Assembly: GCF_019049285.1 (NCBI RefSeq)
Contig: NZ_JAGMUL010000028.1
Coordinates: forward strand, 124,001-188,000
Length of the DNA: 64,000 nucleotides
Origin: Streptomyces sp. AC550_RSS872
GTDB lineage: Bacteria > Actinomycetota > Actinomycetes > Streptomycetales > Streptomycetaceae
Direction: 5' to 3'
The notes below the pieces were generated by a model that saw only the letters and a program-made list of their open reading frames with translations, was not told the origin of the DNA and ran no database searches. How positions within the stretch are numbered: the stretch's first letter is position 1; every line of letters begins with the position of its first letter. A program made the translations under genes and the position numbers. Below are positions 1 to 8,808 of the stretch, piece after piece.

Positions 1-739
1 CGTCGCCGTAGTCCACCACGCCGCTGACGATATGGCCGCACACGCCGAGCAGCAGGAAGAGCACGACGAGGACCTTGGCCGTGGTGTCCAGCAGGAGTGG
101 CCGGGTGCCGGAGCGGACCGCTTCCTGCGGAACCGGCTCGTCGCCGAACAGCCGCTTGGGGTAGGCGGGGGTCAGCATCGTGGCGTAGGCGGTGAAACGC
201 ATCTGGTAGCGGGCGACGGCGGCCGTGGCGGCGAAGACCGGGGCGGGCAGTCGTCCCAGCACGATGCCGATGAGCCAGAAGATCCAGCCGATCGCGAACC
301 AGCCCGCCTGCGCGAGGTTGTTGATGATGGCCGCCGGGATCATCAGGATCAGGCGGAACAGCACCGCGAGCCGGTTCAGCGGTGTGGCGCGCAGTTCGAT
401 CTGCACGGGGTGGTCGGGGGCGGAGAACGAGAACGGCGGATAGCGGTCGACCAGGAGCATCGAGCTCACGCCGACCCGCGTCCGGTAGACGAGGACGGAG
501 CCGAGGAAGGAGAAGACCGCGTCGGGCAGCCGTCCCAGGAACAGCGCGGCGAACCATCCGGCGATGGTCACGAAGAACGCCGCGACCGAGAGCAGGCAGA
601 CCACCACGAACTGCGGCAGGAGCAGCAGCCAGCGCAGCAGGACGGTCCAGCGCCGCTGCCGCGCGGCAGCGGGGATGTCCAGGACGGGCAGCCACTCTCC
701 AGCCTCGGAAGCGGCACGAGGATCCCAGCCCGTCGCCAT
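1..739 (-). CDS. DUF4389-type integral membrane protein, C-terminus cut by the window edge
   Basis: The frame is open from an ATG at 739 down to base 1 with no stop, giving 246 codons, so the C-terminus lies outside the window. The start is supported by GGGAG five bases upstream. The protein opens MATGWDPRAASEAGEWLPVL and then shows two similar halves. Each has a long hydrophobic hairpin (about residues 33-68 and 137-165) ending in an LGRLP motif, and a further membrane segment lies near residue 230. This repeated layout, with an ELRATPLNRL stretch between the halves, is typical of DUF4389 proteins, whose function is unknown. The neighbouring genes give no hint of a role. The family call is from motif memory. 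Confidence 0.75.
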   Translation of the reverse strand, partial: MATGWDPRAASEAGEWLPVLDIPAAARQRRWTVLLRWLLLLPQFVVVCLLSVAAFFVTIAGWFAALFLGRLPDAVFSFLGSVLVYRTRVGVSSMLLVDRYPPFSFSAPDHPVQIELRATPLNRLAVLFRLILMIPAAIINNLAQAGWFAIGWIFWLIGIVLGRLPAPVFAATAAVARYQMRFTAYATMLTPAYPKRLFGDEPVPQEAVRSGTRPLLLDTTAKVLVVLFLLLGVCGHIVSGVVDYGD

Positions 740-1006
740 GAGCACTCCCAGTCGTCCCGGAATTCCGCCTGACGTCCCCATGCTGCGGCGGCGCGGCGAG
801 ACCCGCGCCCGCAGAGGCCCGAACGGGGTGCCCCGCGCCCGCCCGGCGGCCCACCTGAGGCGCCCGCCCCCTGCCGAATCCCCCCTTCCGCATCTATCAC
901 TGGGCCGACCGGTGATTTCCGGGCCCGACCCCGGTCTCCATCGCCGTAATCACCAACAGCCGACTCACCCGAGCAGCACCCCGGCACGAGAACCAGGAGT
1001 GTCCCC

Positions 1007-1606
1007 ATGCGTATCGCGATCACCGAGTTCATCAGCCTCGACGGCGTCGTCCAGGCCCCCGGCGGCCCCCAGGAGGACACCGACGGCGGCTTCGCGCACG
1101 GTGGCTGGTCGCACCCGTACTTCGACGCGGAGGTACTCGGCGAGGCCTTCGACGCGGGGATGCGGAAGGCCGAGGCGCTGCTCTTCGGGCGTCGTACCTG
1201 GCAGACGATGGCCGGGGCGTGGCCGGAGCGGGCCGGGGACCCTTTCGCCGACCGGATGAACTCGATCAAGAAGTACGTCGTCTCCAGCACCCTCACCGAA
1301 GCCGACCTGACCTGGCACAACACCAGCCTGGTCCCCGGCGCCGAGGCCGTCGCCCGGGTGCGGGAACTGCGGGCGGCGGAGGGCGGCGACCTGGCGATGA
1401 TGGGCAGCCCCACCCTCGTACGGACCCTGATCCAGGAGGGGCTGGTGGACGAGCTCCAGCTCATCGTGATGCCGGTGCTGCTCGGCGGCGGCAAGTCAGT
1501 CTTCCCTGCCGACGGCGGCAAGCGGCCGCTGGAACTCATCTCCACGACCACCGCCAAGACCGGGGCGCAGGTGTGCGTGTACCGGCCGGCGAGTGCCGAG
1601 GGGTAG
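1007..1606 (+). CDS. Dihydrofolate reductase-like (RibD C-terminal domain) protein
   Basis: This 199-residue cytoplasmic protein has the RibD C-terminal/YwjB-type reductase fold. The N-terminal strand (MRIAITEFISLDGVVQAPGG), LLFGRRTWQTM near residue 63, the GSPTLVRTLIQEGLVDEL segment near 130 and VMPVLLGGGKSVFP near 155 are the usual family landmarks. Relatives bind NADPH, but the substrate is generally unknown, and this stand-alone form is not a riboflavin biosynthesis gene by context. AGGAG lies eight bases before the ATG. It stands alone between divergent or unrelated genes; the 267 bases upstream, shared with the membrane-protein gene, hold no other convincing gene. Confidence 0.85.
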   Translation: MRIAITEFISLDGVVQAPGGPQEDTDGGFAHGGWSHPYFDAEVLGEAFDAGMRKAEALLFGRRTWQTMAGAWPERAGDPFADRMNSIKKYVVSSTLTEADLTWHNTSLVPGAEAVARVRELRAAEGGDLAMMGSPTLVRTLIQEGLVDELQLIVMPVLLGGGKSVFPADGGKRPLELISTTTAKTGAQVCVYRPASAEG

Positions 1607-1705
1607 CCGCGAGGACGCGGGCGTCCTAGGCTCGAACCCACGGAACCTCTGACTGAGTCAAGCATCGGCAGTCAGCTGCCGCAGAGTCCACCGGGGTCGA
1701 CGATC

Positions 1706-2638
1706 ATGACAGTCCACGACATCCGCGCCTTCAACCGCTTCTACACGAACGTCATCGGCGCCCTCGACTACAGCCGCCACCTGTACGCCCCGTACACCCT
1801 CACCGAGTCCCGCGTCCTGTACGAGCTCGCGCATTCCCCGCGTACGGACGCGGCCGACCTGCGGACCGAACTCTCGCTGGACGCCGGGTACTTGAGCAGG
1901 ATCCTGAACACGTTCGAGCAGGACGGGCTCATCGAGCGCACGGCCTCCGAGGAGGACCCCCGGCGCCGGCGCGTCACGCTCACCGCGCGTGGGCGGGAGA
2001 CCGGCAAGCTGCTGGAGGAACGGGCGGCCGAATCGGTCGGCTCGCTGCTGTCGACCGTGCCCGCCGCCGAACGGCCACGTCTCGCCGAGGCGATGACGAC
2101 GGTCCGTACGATCCTGTCCCACGGCCGCCCTCCCCGCCGCGAGGACGTCCTGCTGCGTGAGCCAGGACCCGGCGACCTCGGCTGGATCGTGCAGCGCAAC
2201 GCCGCGCTGTACGCCGCCGAGTACGGGTGGAACGCCGACTACGAGGGGCTGGTGGCGAGGATCGTCGCGGACTTCGCGCAGGACCACGACCCGCATCTGG
2301 AGCGGGTGTGGATCGCCGAGCTGGACGGTCGGCCGGTGGGCTGTGTGATGTGCGTACGGGACGAGGCGCCCGGCACGGCCCGGCTGCGGGTGCTGCTGGT
2401 CGAGCCCGACGCCCGCGGCCTCGGCATCGGCGACCGGCTCGTCGGGGCCGTCGTCGACTTCGCGCGCGGCGTCGGCTACCGCGAACTCGTCCTGTGGACC
2501 AACGACGTCCTGGCCGCCGCCCGCCGTATCTACCAGCGCCACGGCTTCGTCCTGGCCGCCGAGAAACCCCACCGTTCCTTCGGCCGGGACCTGAACGGCC
2601 AGGACTGGCGCCTGGATCTGCACGACACCCAGGAGTGA
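1706..2638 (+). CDS. MarR-type regulator fused to a GNAT acetyltransferase
   Basis: This 310-residue protein joins two domains. Residues about 1-145 form a MarR winged helix: the SLDAGYLSRILNTFEQDGLI recognition region is followed by a DPRRRR wing. Residues about 148-305 form a GNAT acetyltransferase, with the acetyl-CoA-binding segment EPDARGLGIGDRLV and the closing ARRIYQRHGFVLAAEK motif. Such fusions are common in actinomycetes, but their ligands and acetyl acceptors are mostly unknown. The start ATG has only a weak GGGG-like ribosome site. A sugar-isomerase-like gene follows 61 bases downstream on the same strand, so co-transcription is possible. Domain calls are firm; function is not known. 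Confidence 0.85.
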   Translation: MTVHDIRAFNRFYTNVIGALDYSRHLYAPYTLTESRVLYELAHSPRTDAADLRTELSLDAGYLSRILNTFEQDGLIERTASEEDPRRRRVTLTARGRETGKLLEERAAESVGSLLSTVPAAERPRLAEAMTTVRTILSHGRPPRREDVLLREPGPGDLGWIVQRNAALYAAEYGWNADYEGLVARIVADFAQDHDPHLERVWIAELDGRPVGCVMCVRDEAPGTARLRVLLVEPDARGLGIGDRLVGAVVDFARGVGYRELVLWTNDVLAAARRIYQRHGFVLAAEKPHRSFGRDLNGQDWRLDLHDTQE

Positions 2639-2699
2639 GGCCCCGGCCCGCGCGCCTGCCGGATGGGCGTGCCCGCGTTTCCCTGGCAAGGTGGAGTGC

Positions 2700-3500
2700 A
2701 TGAAACTGGCGTTCTCCACCCTCGGCGTCCCCGGTCTCCCCCTCCCCGACGTGCTGCGGCTCGCGACCGCGCACGGCTATCACGGCGTCGAGTTGCGCAC
2801 GCACCCGGAGGAACCGGTCCACCCGGGCCTCGGGCCCGACGAACGGGCCGACGTGGCGGCCGAGTTCAAGTCCGCCGGCATCGAGCTGCTGGGCCTGGCC
2901 GGGTACGCCCGGGTCGCCGCGCCCGGTGACGACGGACCCGTGATCGAGGAGATCCGTACCCTGGTCGACCTCGCCCACGACCTGGGCGCACCCTTCGTCC
3001 GCGTCTTCCCCGGCGCCGACCCCGAGCAGAGCCGGCAGCGCGCGGACGCCATCGCCGCGCGGCGGCTGGGTACGGCCGCGGAGCACGCCGCCGACATGGG
3101 CGTACGGATCCTGCTGGAGACCCACGACTCGCACCGCACCGCGGCCGACGCGATCCGCGTCCTCGGCTTGGTCGGCCACCGCCACGTCGGCTCGCTGTGG
3201 GACGTGATGCACACCTGGCTGGGCGGCGAACAGCCCTCGGAGAGCTACGCCGCCCTCGCTCCGTTCCTCGGCTACGTCCAGGTCAAGGACATCGCCTCCG
3301 CCGACGACACGACCCCGCTGCCGCTCGGCGCCGGGGTGCTCCCGCTCGCCGACTGCGTGGAGGTCCTCTCCCGGCACGGCTGGGACGGCTGGCTGTGCTG
3401 GGAGTACGAGAAGCGCTGGTACGAGGAGGCCGCGCCGCTGGACGGACTGTTGGGCGCGGGCAGGGAGCACTTGTCACGGCTGCTGAACGAGTCGGCCTAG
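2700..3500 (+). CDS. Sugar phosphate isomerase/epimerase (xylose isomerase-like TIM barrel)
   Basis: This is a 266-residue AP-endonuclease-2/xylose-isomerase-type TIM barrel. The opening KLAFSTLGVPGLPLPDVLRL and HGYHGVELR are strands 1-2 of the fold, LLETHDSH (near 137) and SLWDVMHTW (near 161) carry likely metal ligands, and YVQVKD and WLCWEYEKRW close the barrel. Family members isomerise or epimerise sugars or inositol-like compounds using a divalent metal; the substrate here is unknown. I chose the ATG at 2700 because AAGGTGGAG ends three bases before it. An in-frame GTG at 2691 is the alternative and lies inside that ribosome site. Confidence 0.8.
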   Translation: MKLAFSTLGVPGLPLPDVLRLATAHGYHGVELRTHPEEPVHPGLGPDERADVAAEFKSAGIELLGLAGYARVAAPGDDGPVIEEIRTLVDLAHDLGAPFVRVFPGADPEQSRQRADAIAARRLGTAAEHAADMGVRILLETHDSHRTAADAIRVLGLVGHRHVGSLWDVMHTWLGGEQPSESYAALAPFLGYVQVKDIASADDTTPLPLGAGVLPLADCVEVLSRHGWDGWLCWEYEKRWYEEAAPLDGLLGAGREHLSRLLNESA

Positions 3501-3584
3501 GCGCCGGGGGCGGACCGCTGGGGAGGCCCGTTCCTCGGTTCGGTGTGTCTGCTGTCTGCTGAACGATGCACGCCCCGGTCAGTC

Positions 3585-3630
3585 CAGCCCCTCCGGCGTT
3601 TGAGGAGCGGGGTCTGGGGCGGAGCCCCGG
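3585..3630 (+). repeat. Dispersed Streptomyces intergenic repeat, family A, copy 1
   Basis: The sequence around CTCCGGCGTTTGAGGAGCGG, followed by GGGGTCTGGGGCGGAGCCCC, matches copies at 57085-57155 and, inverted, at 59196-59271. All lie between genes and share a CCGGCG-N4-GAGGA core and a GGGG...CCCC hairpin. It sits in a 515-base gap between the isomerase and GH3 genes. The rest of that gap holds no convincing gene; its 3' end carries the GH3 promoter. Confidence 0.7.
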
Positions 3631-3937
3631 AAGGATGGGACGGGTAGGGGCGGCGGGGGCGAGGGAACGCGTGGATGGTCCACCCGACCCACCCACCTCA
3701 TCCACCACCGCCCTACCAACTTCACGGATTTCAGCCATCCCCGGGAACCCGGTCCCACCCCCGCCCGTCCAATCCGCGAGCTGCCGGAGAGTCACCGTGG
3801 TGCGGTGTCGGCCCTCGCTGCTGGCTGCGATTGCTGACCCACCCTCTCCGCCGTGCCGCGGCCGGCAGCACGCCGTCATCGGCGCGCCCCCTCCAACTGC
3901 GCCGATGGCGGCCCCTCCTTGGTTACGGTGCACTCCC

Positions 3938-3984
3938 TTGACTGGCAGAAACTTCCCGGTTATTGGTGGCTCCTCGGAAGTTTC
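3938..3984 (+). promoter_or_regulatory. Consensus promoter of the GH3 gene with an inverted-repeat operator
   Basis: TTGACT (3938-3943) and TATTGG (3961-3966) are separated by 17 bases and fit a vegetative sigma-type promoter. A perfect 9-base inverted repeat, GAAACTTCC (3948-3956) and GGAAGTTTC (3976-3984), places one arm in the promoter spacer and the other about ten bases beyond the -10 box, where a repressor would block RNA polymerase. The ribosome site follows at 4003-4010. The regulator is not identified. GAAAC-TTTC-type half sites are used by some Streptomyces sugar-gene repressors, but that link is inference. Confidence 0.6.
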
Positions 3985-4015
3985 CTTCAGCGCACCACCT
4001 CCGGAAGGAGCGCAC

Positions 4016-5878
4016 GTGCCCGACTCCAGCACGGGAAGCAGACGACCCGCGGAAAACACAGCAAGCCCCTCGAGACGTACCGTCCTCGCCGCCACCACCG
4101 GCCTCACCACCGCCCTCACCCTCGGCGGCACCGCCCACGCCTCCGCCCCCGCCGACAAGAGACTGCGCGCCCTCATCGCCCGGATGACGCTGCCCGAGAA
4201 GGTCGGCCAGCTCTTCGTCATGCGGGTCTACGGCCACTCCGCCACCGCCCCCGACCAGGCCGACATCGACGCCAACCTCAAGGAGATCGGCGTGCGCACG
4301 GCCGCCGAGCTGGTCGCCAGGTACCGGGTGGGCGGCATCATCTACTTCACGTGGGCGCACAACACCCGGGATCCGCATCAGATCGCCGACCTCTCCAACG
4401 GCATCCAGCGGGCATCCCTCACCCAGCCCCGCGGCCTGCCCGTCCTCATCTCCACCGACCAGGAACACGGCATCGTCTGCCGCGTCGGCGAGCCCGCCAC
4501 CCTCTTCCCGGGCGCCATGGCCATCGGAGCGGGCGGTTCGCGCTCCGACGCCCGTACCCTCGGCCGTGTCGCCGGACAGGAACTCAAGGCGCTCGGCATC
4601 CGGCAGAACTACTCCCCCGTGGCCGACGTGAACGTCAACCCGGCCAACCCCGTCATCGGCGTCCGCTCCTTCGGCGCCGACCCGGACGCCGTCGCCGCCA
4701 TGGTCGCCGCCGAGGTGGCCGGATACCAGCGCTCGCCGCACGACCGGCAGGTCGCGGCGACCGCCAAGCACTTCCCCGGGCACGGCGACACCGCCGTCGA
4801 CAGTCATTACGGCTTCCCGGTCATCACCCACACCCGTGAGCAGTGGGAGAGCCTGGACGCACCGCCCTTCCGGGCCGCCGTCCGCGCCGGCATCGACTCG
4901 ATCATGACCGCCCACATCATGGTCCCGGCCCTCGACGACTCCGGCGACCCGGCCACCCTCTCCCGCCCGATCCTCACCGGCATCCTGCGCGAGGAACTCG
5001 GCTACGACGGGCTGGTGGTGACCGACTCGCTCGGCATGGAGGGCGTCCGCACGAAGTACGGCGACGACCGGGTCCCCGTCCTCGCGCTCAAGGCCGGCGT
5101 CGACCAGCTCCTCAACCCGCCGTCCCTGGACATCGCTTGGAACGCCGTCCTGAAGGCCGTCCAGGACGGGGAGCTCACCGAGGCACGGCTCGACGAGTCC
5201 GTCCTGCGCATCCTACGGCTGAAGGCGAAGCTGCGGCTGTTCGAGGAGCCGTACGTCAGCCAGGGCGGGGTCGACCGGAACGTCGGCACCCGGTCCCACC
5301 TCGCGACCGCCGACCGTATCGCCGAGCGGACGACGACCCTGCTGGTCAACGAGGGCCCGGTGCTGCCGCTGTCCCGCCGCAGCCACCCCAGGGTCCTCGT
5401 CGTGGGCGCCGACCCGGCCTCCCCGTCCGGCACGACGGGCCCGCCGACCGGCGTCCTCGCCGCCGCCCTCACCGAACTGGGCTTCACGGCGAGCGCCCTG
5501 TCGACGGGCACCTCGCCGTCCGCCGCCACCATCGCCCGCGCCGTCGAGGCCGCTCAGGCAGCCGACGCCGTGGTGGTCGGGACGTACAACGTCACCGCGA
5601 GCAGCGCACAGAAGACGCTGGTCGAACAGCTCCTCGCGACGGGCAGGCCGGTGGTGGCGGTCGCGATCCGCAACCCCTACGACGTGGCCCATCTGCCCAC
5701 GGTCCCGGCCTGCTTGGCGTCGTACTCCTGGACCGACGTCGAGCTGCGCGCGGCCGCCCGGGTGATCGCCGGGCGGGTGTTCCCGCGCGGGAGGCTGCCG
5801 GTGCCGGTGCAGCGGGCGGACGATCCGGCGCGGGTGCTGTATCCGGTCGGGCACGGGCTGTCCTACCGGAGCGGTTAG
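4016..5878 (+). CDS. Secreted GH3 N-acetylglucosaminidase (NagZ-type beta-hexosaminidase)
   Basis: This 620-residue GH3 enzyme starts at the GTG at 4016, five bases after GGAAGGAG; the same frame runs open upstream but without codon support. Residues 1-45 look like a Tat signal (SRRTVLAATTGLTTALTLGG, then AHASA), so it is probably exported. The N-terminal barrel contains KHFPGHGDTAVDSH, the NagZ-specific loop with the catalytic His-Asp pair, and VTDSLGMEGV with the likely nucleophile Asp. A second alpha/beta domain follows from about residue 440. The expected activity is release of terminal N-acetylglucosamine from chitin or peptidoglycan fragments. The preceding promoter carries an operator-like dyad. 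Confidence 0.9.
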   Translation: MPDSSTGSRRPAENTASPSRRTVLAATTGLTTALTLGGTAHASAPADKRLRALIARMTLPEKVGQLFVMRVYGHSATAPDQADIDANLKEIGVRTAAELVARYRVGGIIYFTWAHNTRDPHQIADLSNGIQRASLTQPRGLPVLISTDQEHGIVCRVGEPATLFPGAMAIGAGGSRSDARTLGRVAGQELKALGIRQNYSPVADVNVNPANPVIGVRSFGADPDAVAAMVAAEVAGYQRSPHDRQVAATAKHFPGHGDTAVDSHYGFPVITHTREQWESLDAPPFRAAVRAGIDSIMTAHIMVPALDDSGDPATLSRPILTGILREELGYDGLVVTDSLGMEGVRTKYGDDRVPVLALKAGVDQLLNPPSLDIAWNAVLKAVQDGELTEARLDESVLRILRLKAKLRLFEEPYVSQGGVDRNVGTRSHLATADRIAERTTTLLVNEGPVLPLSRRSHPRVLVVGADPASPSGTTGPPTGVLAAALTELGFTASALSTGTSPSAATIARAVEAAQAADAVVVGTYNVTASSAQKTLVEQLLATGRPVVAVAIRNPYDVAHLPTVPACLASYSWTDVELRAAARVIAGRVFPRGRLPVPVQRADDPARVLYPVGHGLSYRSG

Positions 5879-6018
5879 CCCGGGGTAGCACTTGGACGTA
5901 GCGCCTGTACGTCACACAGCGGGCGCACTCACCCCCAACCGACGCAAAGGACCCGCCACGTCTGGCGTGCGCCCGTTGTCGCGGGTCACGCTGGACGGGG
6001 GTACCAGGGGGGAGTGCG

Positions 6019-6660
6019 ATGCGCGGGAGATACGGTGCGGGGGTGGCCTGTGCGTTGTTGCTGCTGCTCAGCGCGTTGTTGACAGGGTGCCAGAGTCCGT
6101 CGGCGGCGGAGGACGACGGGCGGCTCGACAAGACCGCGAGCGAAGAGCGGGCGGCGCCGACCCGGCCCGCCGGATACGGCGCGGTGTTCCTCGGCGTCGA
6201 CGAGTGCAGTTCCTTCGGGACGACCAGCTTCACCGAGGTGCCGTGCGCCGGTGAACGCGCGGCGGCGCGGGTCGTGTCCCGGCACGACGGCAGGGTGGGC
6301 GACGGGCCGCTGTGCCCCGGGACCACGGACTTCGTGCTGCACATCAGCGAGCAGAGCCGCGGCTCCGACGAGGACGGCGACGGCGCGGTCCCCCAGGGGT
6401 ACGCCTGCATGCGCAACCTCACCGGACCCCACCCCGGCGACCCGGGCGGCGGGGGCGGCCCCCGCACCATCGTCGGCGACTGCGTGTACAGCTCGGGCGA
6501 CGGCCAGGTCCGCGAGACGTCCTGCGACGGCAAGGCCGAGCGGAAACCGCAGTACAAGGTGACGAAGGCCGTCGACAAGCGAGCGGGATGCCCCTTGTCG
6601 ACGGCCCTGTACGTCCAACTGGGCGGCGAGAAACCGGTGGGCTGCGCGCGGCCCGTGTGA
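6019..6660 (+). CDS. Putative lipoprotein of unknown function
   Basis: This 213-residue protein has a short basic start, a hydrophobic stretch and the lipobox LLTGC, with Cys at about residue 24, so it should be a membrane-anchored lipoprotein outside the cell. The mature part begins with a disordered Asp/Glu/Ala-rich region and then contains about eight further cysteines and a Gly-rich loop (PGDPGGGGGP), suggesting disulfides. No family is recognised. GGGGGGAG precedes the ATG. The gene converges on the peptidase gene, with only 45 bases between the two stop codons. Confidence 0.8.
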   Translation: MRGRYGAGVACALLLLLSALLTGCQSPSAAEDDGRLDKTASEERAAPTRPAGYGAVFLGVDECSSFGTTSFTEVPCAGERAAARVVSRHDGRVGDGPLCPGTTDFVLHISEQSRGSDEDGDGAVPQGYACMRNLTGPHPGDPGGGGGPRTIVGDCVYSSGDGQVRETSCDGKAERKPQYKVTKAVDKRAGCPLSTALYVQLGGEKPVGCARPV

Positions 6661-6705
6661 GACGCGCGGCCACGGCAGAGCTGCGGCTGACGTACGGACG
6701 CAGGG

Positions 6706-8172
6706 CTACGGGCGCAGCGTCGGCTCCCGCTCCACGTCGTGCACGTCCAGCCGCGCGTCGTACTTCGCCAGCGGCTCCGCCCGGTTCACGGCGGTCGCCG
6801 GGACGCCCGCCCACGCCAGGATGCGGGCCGTGGCGAGGGCCTTCTCGTCGCCGACCAGGCCGCCCACGCGGGCGCCGTGGTTGGCGCCGGGGGCGGTGAA
6901 CACGTACGAGTCCTTCGCGCCCTTGCCGAGGCGGAACGGCTCGGCGCCCCACGGGTCGTTCTGCCCGTAGACGAAGAGCATCTGGCGGGCGTTGTGCTTC
7001 ACCCAGGTGTCCACGTCGCGCATGGCACCCGGCCGGAACTTCGTCGGGATGTCGCTCGGGACGAAGTTCCGCGGGGGCTGGTAGCCGTAGCGGAGGTACT
7101 TCTTCTCGATGTGCGGGAAGTGGATCGCCGGCGCGCCGAGCTGGGTGGCCGCCTGGTAGTAGTACGGCGTGTACGGCTCCAGGCCCTGGTCCGTGTAGAA
7201 CGAGAAGCCGGAGACCGTGTCGATGGACGTCCAGATCTGGTCGTCCGTCGCGTTCTTCGCGTCCGGCGGGATCAGGGTGTCATCGGCGCAGTTCTGGAGC
7301 AGGTTGTACTGCCAGAAGCCCCAGACGTAGTCCAGGACGACCGCCTCGTACGCCTTGTCCAGGCTGCCGATCGTGCGGAAGGTGTAGCCGTTCTCGGCGG
7401 CGTGGGCCGCGTACTTCTTCTCCAGCGGCTCCCGGCGCACCAGCGCCTCGCGCTGCACGGCGTTCAGCCGGTCGCGGCACTCCTTGGTGCCGACACCCGC
7501 GAAGAAGCGGTCGTAGGCGGAGTCCTCGTGGTTCACCACGTCGTTGGGGGCGACGTAGGCGACGACGCCGTCCATGTCCCTCGGGTAGAAGCGCTCGTAG
7601 TAGGTGGCGGTCATGCCGCCCTTCGAGCCACCCGTGGAGATCCAGTTCTTGTCGTAGACCTTCTTCAGCGCCCGGAAGATGCGGTGCTGGTCGCTTGCCG
7701 CCTGCCAGATGTCCAGCTTGGTCCAGTCGGCCGGGTCGGGCCGGGACGGGGTGAAGAAGCGGTACTCCATGGATATCTGGTTGCCGTCCACGATCTGGGT
7801 CGGCTCGCGGCGGCTGGGTGTCGTGGAGACGTCGTAGCCGCTGGTGTAGAAGACCGTCGGCCGGCTGACGTCCTTGTGCAGCACGGTGATGCGCTGCTGG
7901 AACGTTCCCTTGGACGGGTGCCGGTGGTCGACCGGCTGGGTGTAGTTGAGGACGAAGAAGCGGTAGCCGGTGTACGGCTTCTCCTCGATCAGGCTCATCC
8001 CCGGTATGGAGAGCAGCCGGTCCTTGATGTCGGTGGTGGTGGCCGCCGACGGGGCGGTGGTGGCCGCCGACGGGGCGGTGGTGGCCGCCCCCGCGGTGCC
8101 CGCCGTTCCCGCCGTGCCCAACGTGCCGATCAGCACGCCGAGCGCCAGCAGCCATCTGAGCGCCTTCCGCAT
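6706..8172 (-). CDS. Secreted serine peptidase of the S28/S37 (PS-10, tripeptidyl aminopeptidase) type
   Basis: This 488-residue exported protein starts at the ATG at 8172 after GGGAGG. It has a Sec-type signal (residues 1-30) followed by a low-complexity stretch, TTAPSAATTAPSAATTT, encoded by near-perfect 21-base tandem repeats. The alpha/beta-hydrolase nucleophile is Ser183 in STGGSKGGMT; likely Asp and His partners lie in YGQNDPWGAE and GANHGARV near the C-terminus. The whole-length pattern matches the Streptomyces PS-10 (Pfam Peptidase_S37) family of secreted aminopeptidases, which trim peptides outside the cell. A small secreted-protein gene lies just upstream on the same strand, 143 bases away. 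Confidence 0.88.
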   Translation of the reverse strand: MRKALRWLLALGVLIGTLGTAGTAGTAGAATTAPSAATTAPSAATTTDIKDRLLSIPGMSLIEEKPYTGYRFFVLNYTQPVDHRHPSKGTFQQRITVLHKDVSRPTVFYTSGYDVSTTPSRREPTQIVDGNQISMEYRFFTPSRPDPADWTKLDIWQAASDQHRIFRALKKVYDKNWISTGGSKGGMTATYYERFYPRDMDGVVAYVAPNDVVNHEDSAYDRFFAGVGTKECRDRLNAVQREALVRREPLEKKYAAHAAENGYTFRTIGSLDKAYEAVVLDYVWGFWQYNLLQNCADDTLIPPDAKNATDDQIWTSIDTVSGFSFYTDQGLEPYTPYYYQAATQLGAPAIHFPHIEKKYLRYGYQPPRNFVPSDIPTKFRPGAMRDVDTWVKHNARQMLFVYGQNDPWGAEPFRLGKGAKDSYVFTAPGANHGARVGGLVGDEKALATARILAWAGVPATAVNRAEPLAKYDARLDVHDVEREPTLRP

Positions 8173-8314
8173 GCACCCTCCCTTGTGAGTCAGATGTGCC
8201 TGCGGAAGCTATCGGAGCAACTCCCCCACGCACCAGGGAAGATGGAGAATTCCCGGAAGCGGAGGCTCGCCGGGGGCCGGAAGTGGCTCGGTGGGGGCGA
8301 CGCGCATCAGCCGG

Positions 8315-8707
8315 TCAGCACAGGATCCAGCCCTTGCTCACCGACCCGCTGCCCACCCGGCCCTTCACCCACACACACCGCTGCCCGGCATGGACGGTGA
8401 CCGGACCGGCCCGGCGGGTGTACAGGCCCTCGTCGGTCACCGGTTTGGCCCGGAACGCCTGCACGCTGACCTTCATCGTCTGCTGCCGCCCGGAGTGCCG
8501 GGGGAGGACGATCGCGCAGACGTGGCCGCGCTTCTTGTAGACGTACAGGGTGCCTGTGGAGAACGGGAACGTCTTGACCTTGCGGCCCTCGCAGCGCGTG
8601 GGGGCCGCCGCCTGCGCCTGCGTCGGAGCCGCGACCGCGATCAGTCCGGACGCGGCCAGCACCGCCAGACCGACGGCCAGCCGTCGGCGTATCGCACCTC
8701 TGTCCAC
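8315..8707 (-). CDS. Small secreted protein of unknown function
   Basis: This 130-residue protein starts at the GTG at 8707, eight bases after GGGGAGG. A signal peptide (VDRGAIRRRLAVGLAVLAAS, cleavage near AQAAA) is followed by a mature domain of about 95 residues with four cysteines, the first in TRCEGRKV and the last at the C-terminus. It is rich in beta-prone residues, which suggests a small disulfide-linked beta fold. I do not recognise the family. It sits between a secreted peptidase and a large ABC exporter on the same strand; no functional link can be shown. Confidence 0.7.
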   Translation of the reverse strand: MDRGAIRRRLAVGLAVLAASGLIAVAAPTQAQAAAPTRCEGRKVKTFPFSTGTLYVYKKRGHVCAIVLPRHSGRQQTMKVSVQAFRAKPVTDEGLYTRRAGPVTVHAGQRCVWVKGRVGSGSVSKGWILC

Positions 8708-8808
8708 CTGATTGTCCTCCCCGTACACCGGCAATGAGCGTACTGGTGTACGGACGCACGGCGTATGCCGGATGGTTGCACGCCCGTCACGCACACACCT
8801 CAGAGGCC

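Noticed and set aside
3585..3630. Family A repeats considered as CRISPR or insertion-sequence ends
   Set aside because: Copies are far apart, intergenic, imperfect and not arranged with regular spacers; there is no cas gene or transposase beside them.
3566..4015. N-terminal extension of the GH3 protein
   Set aside because: The frame stays open upstream but crosses a repeat, the promoter and its operator; the GTG at 4016 has a strong ribosome site and begins a proper signal peptide.
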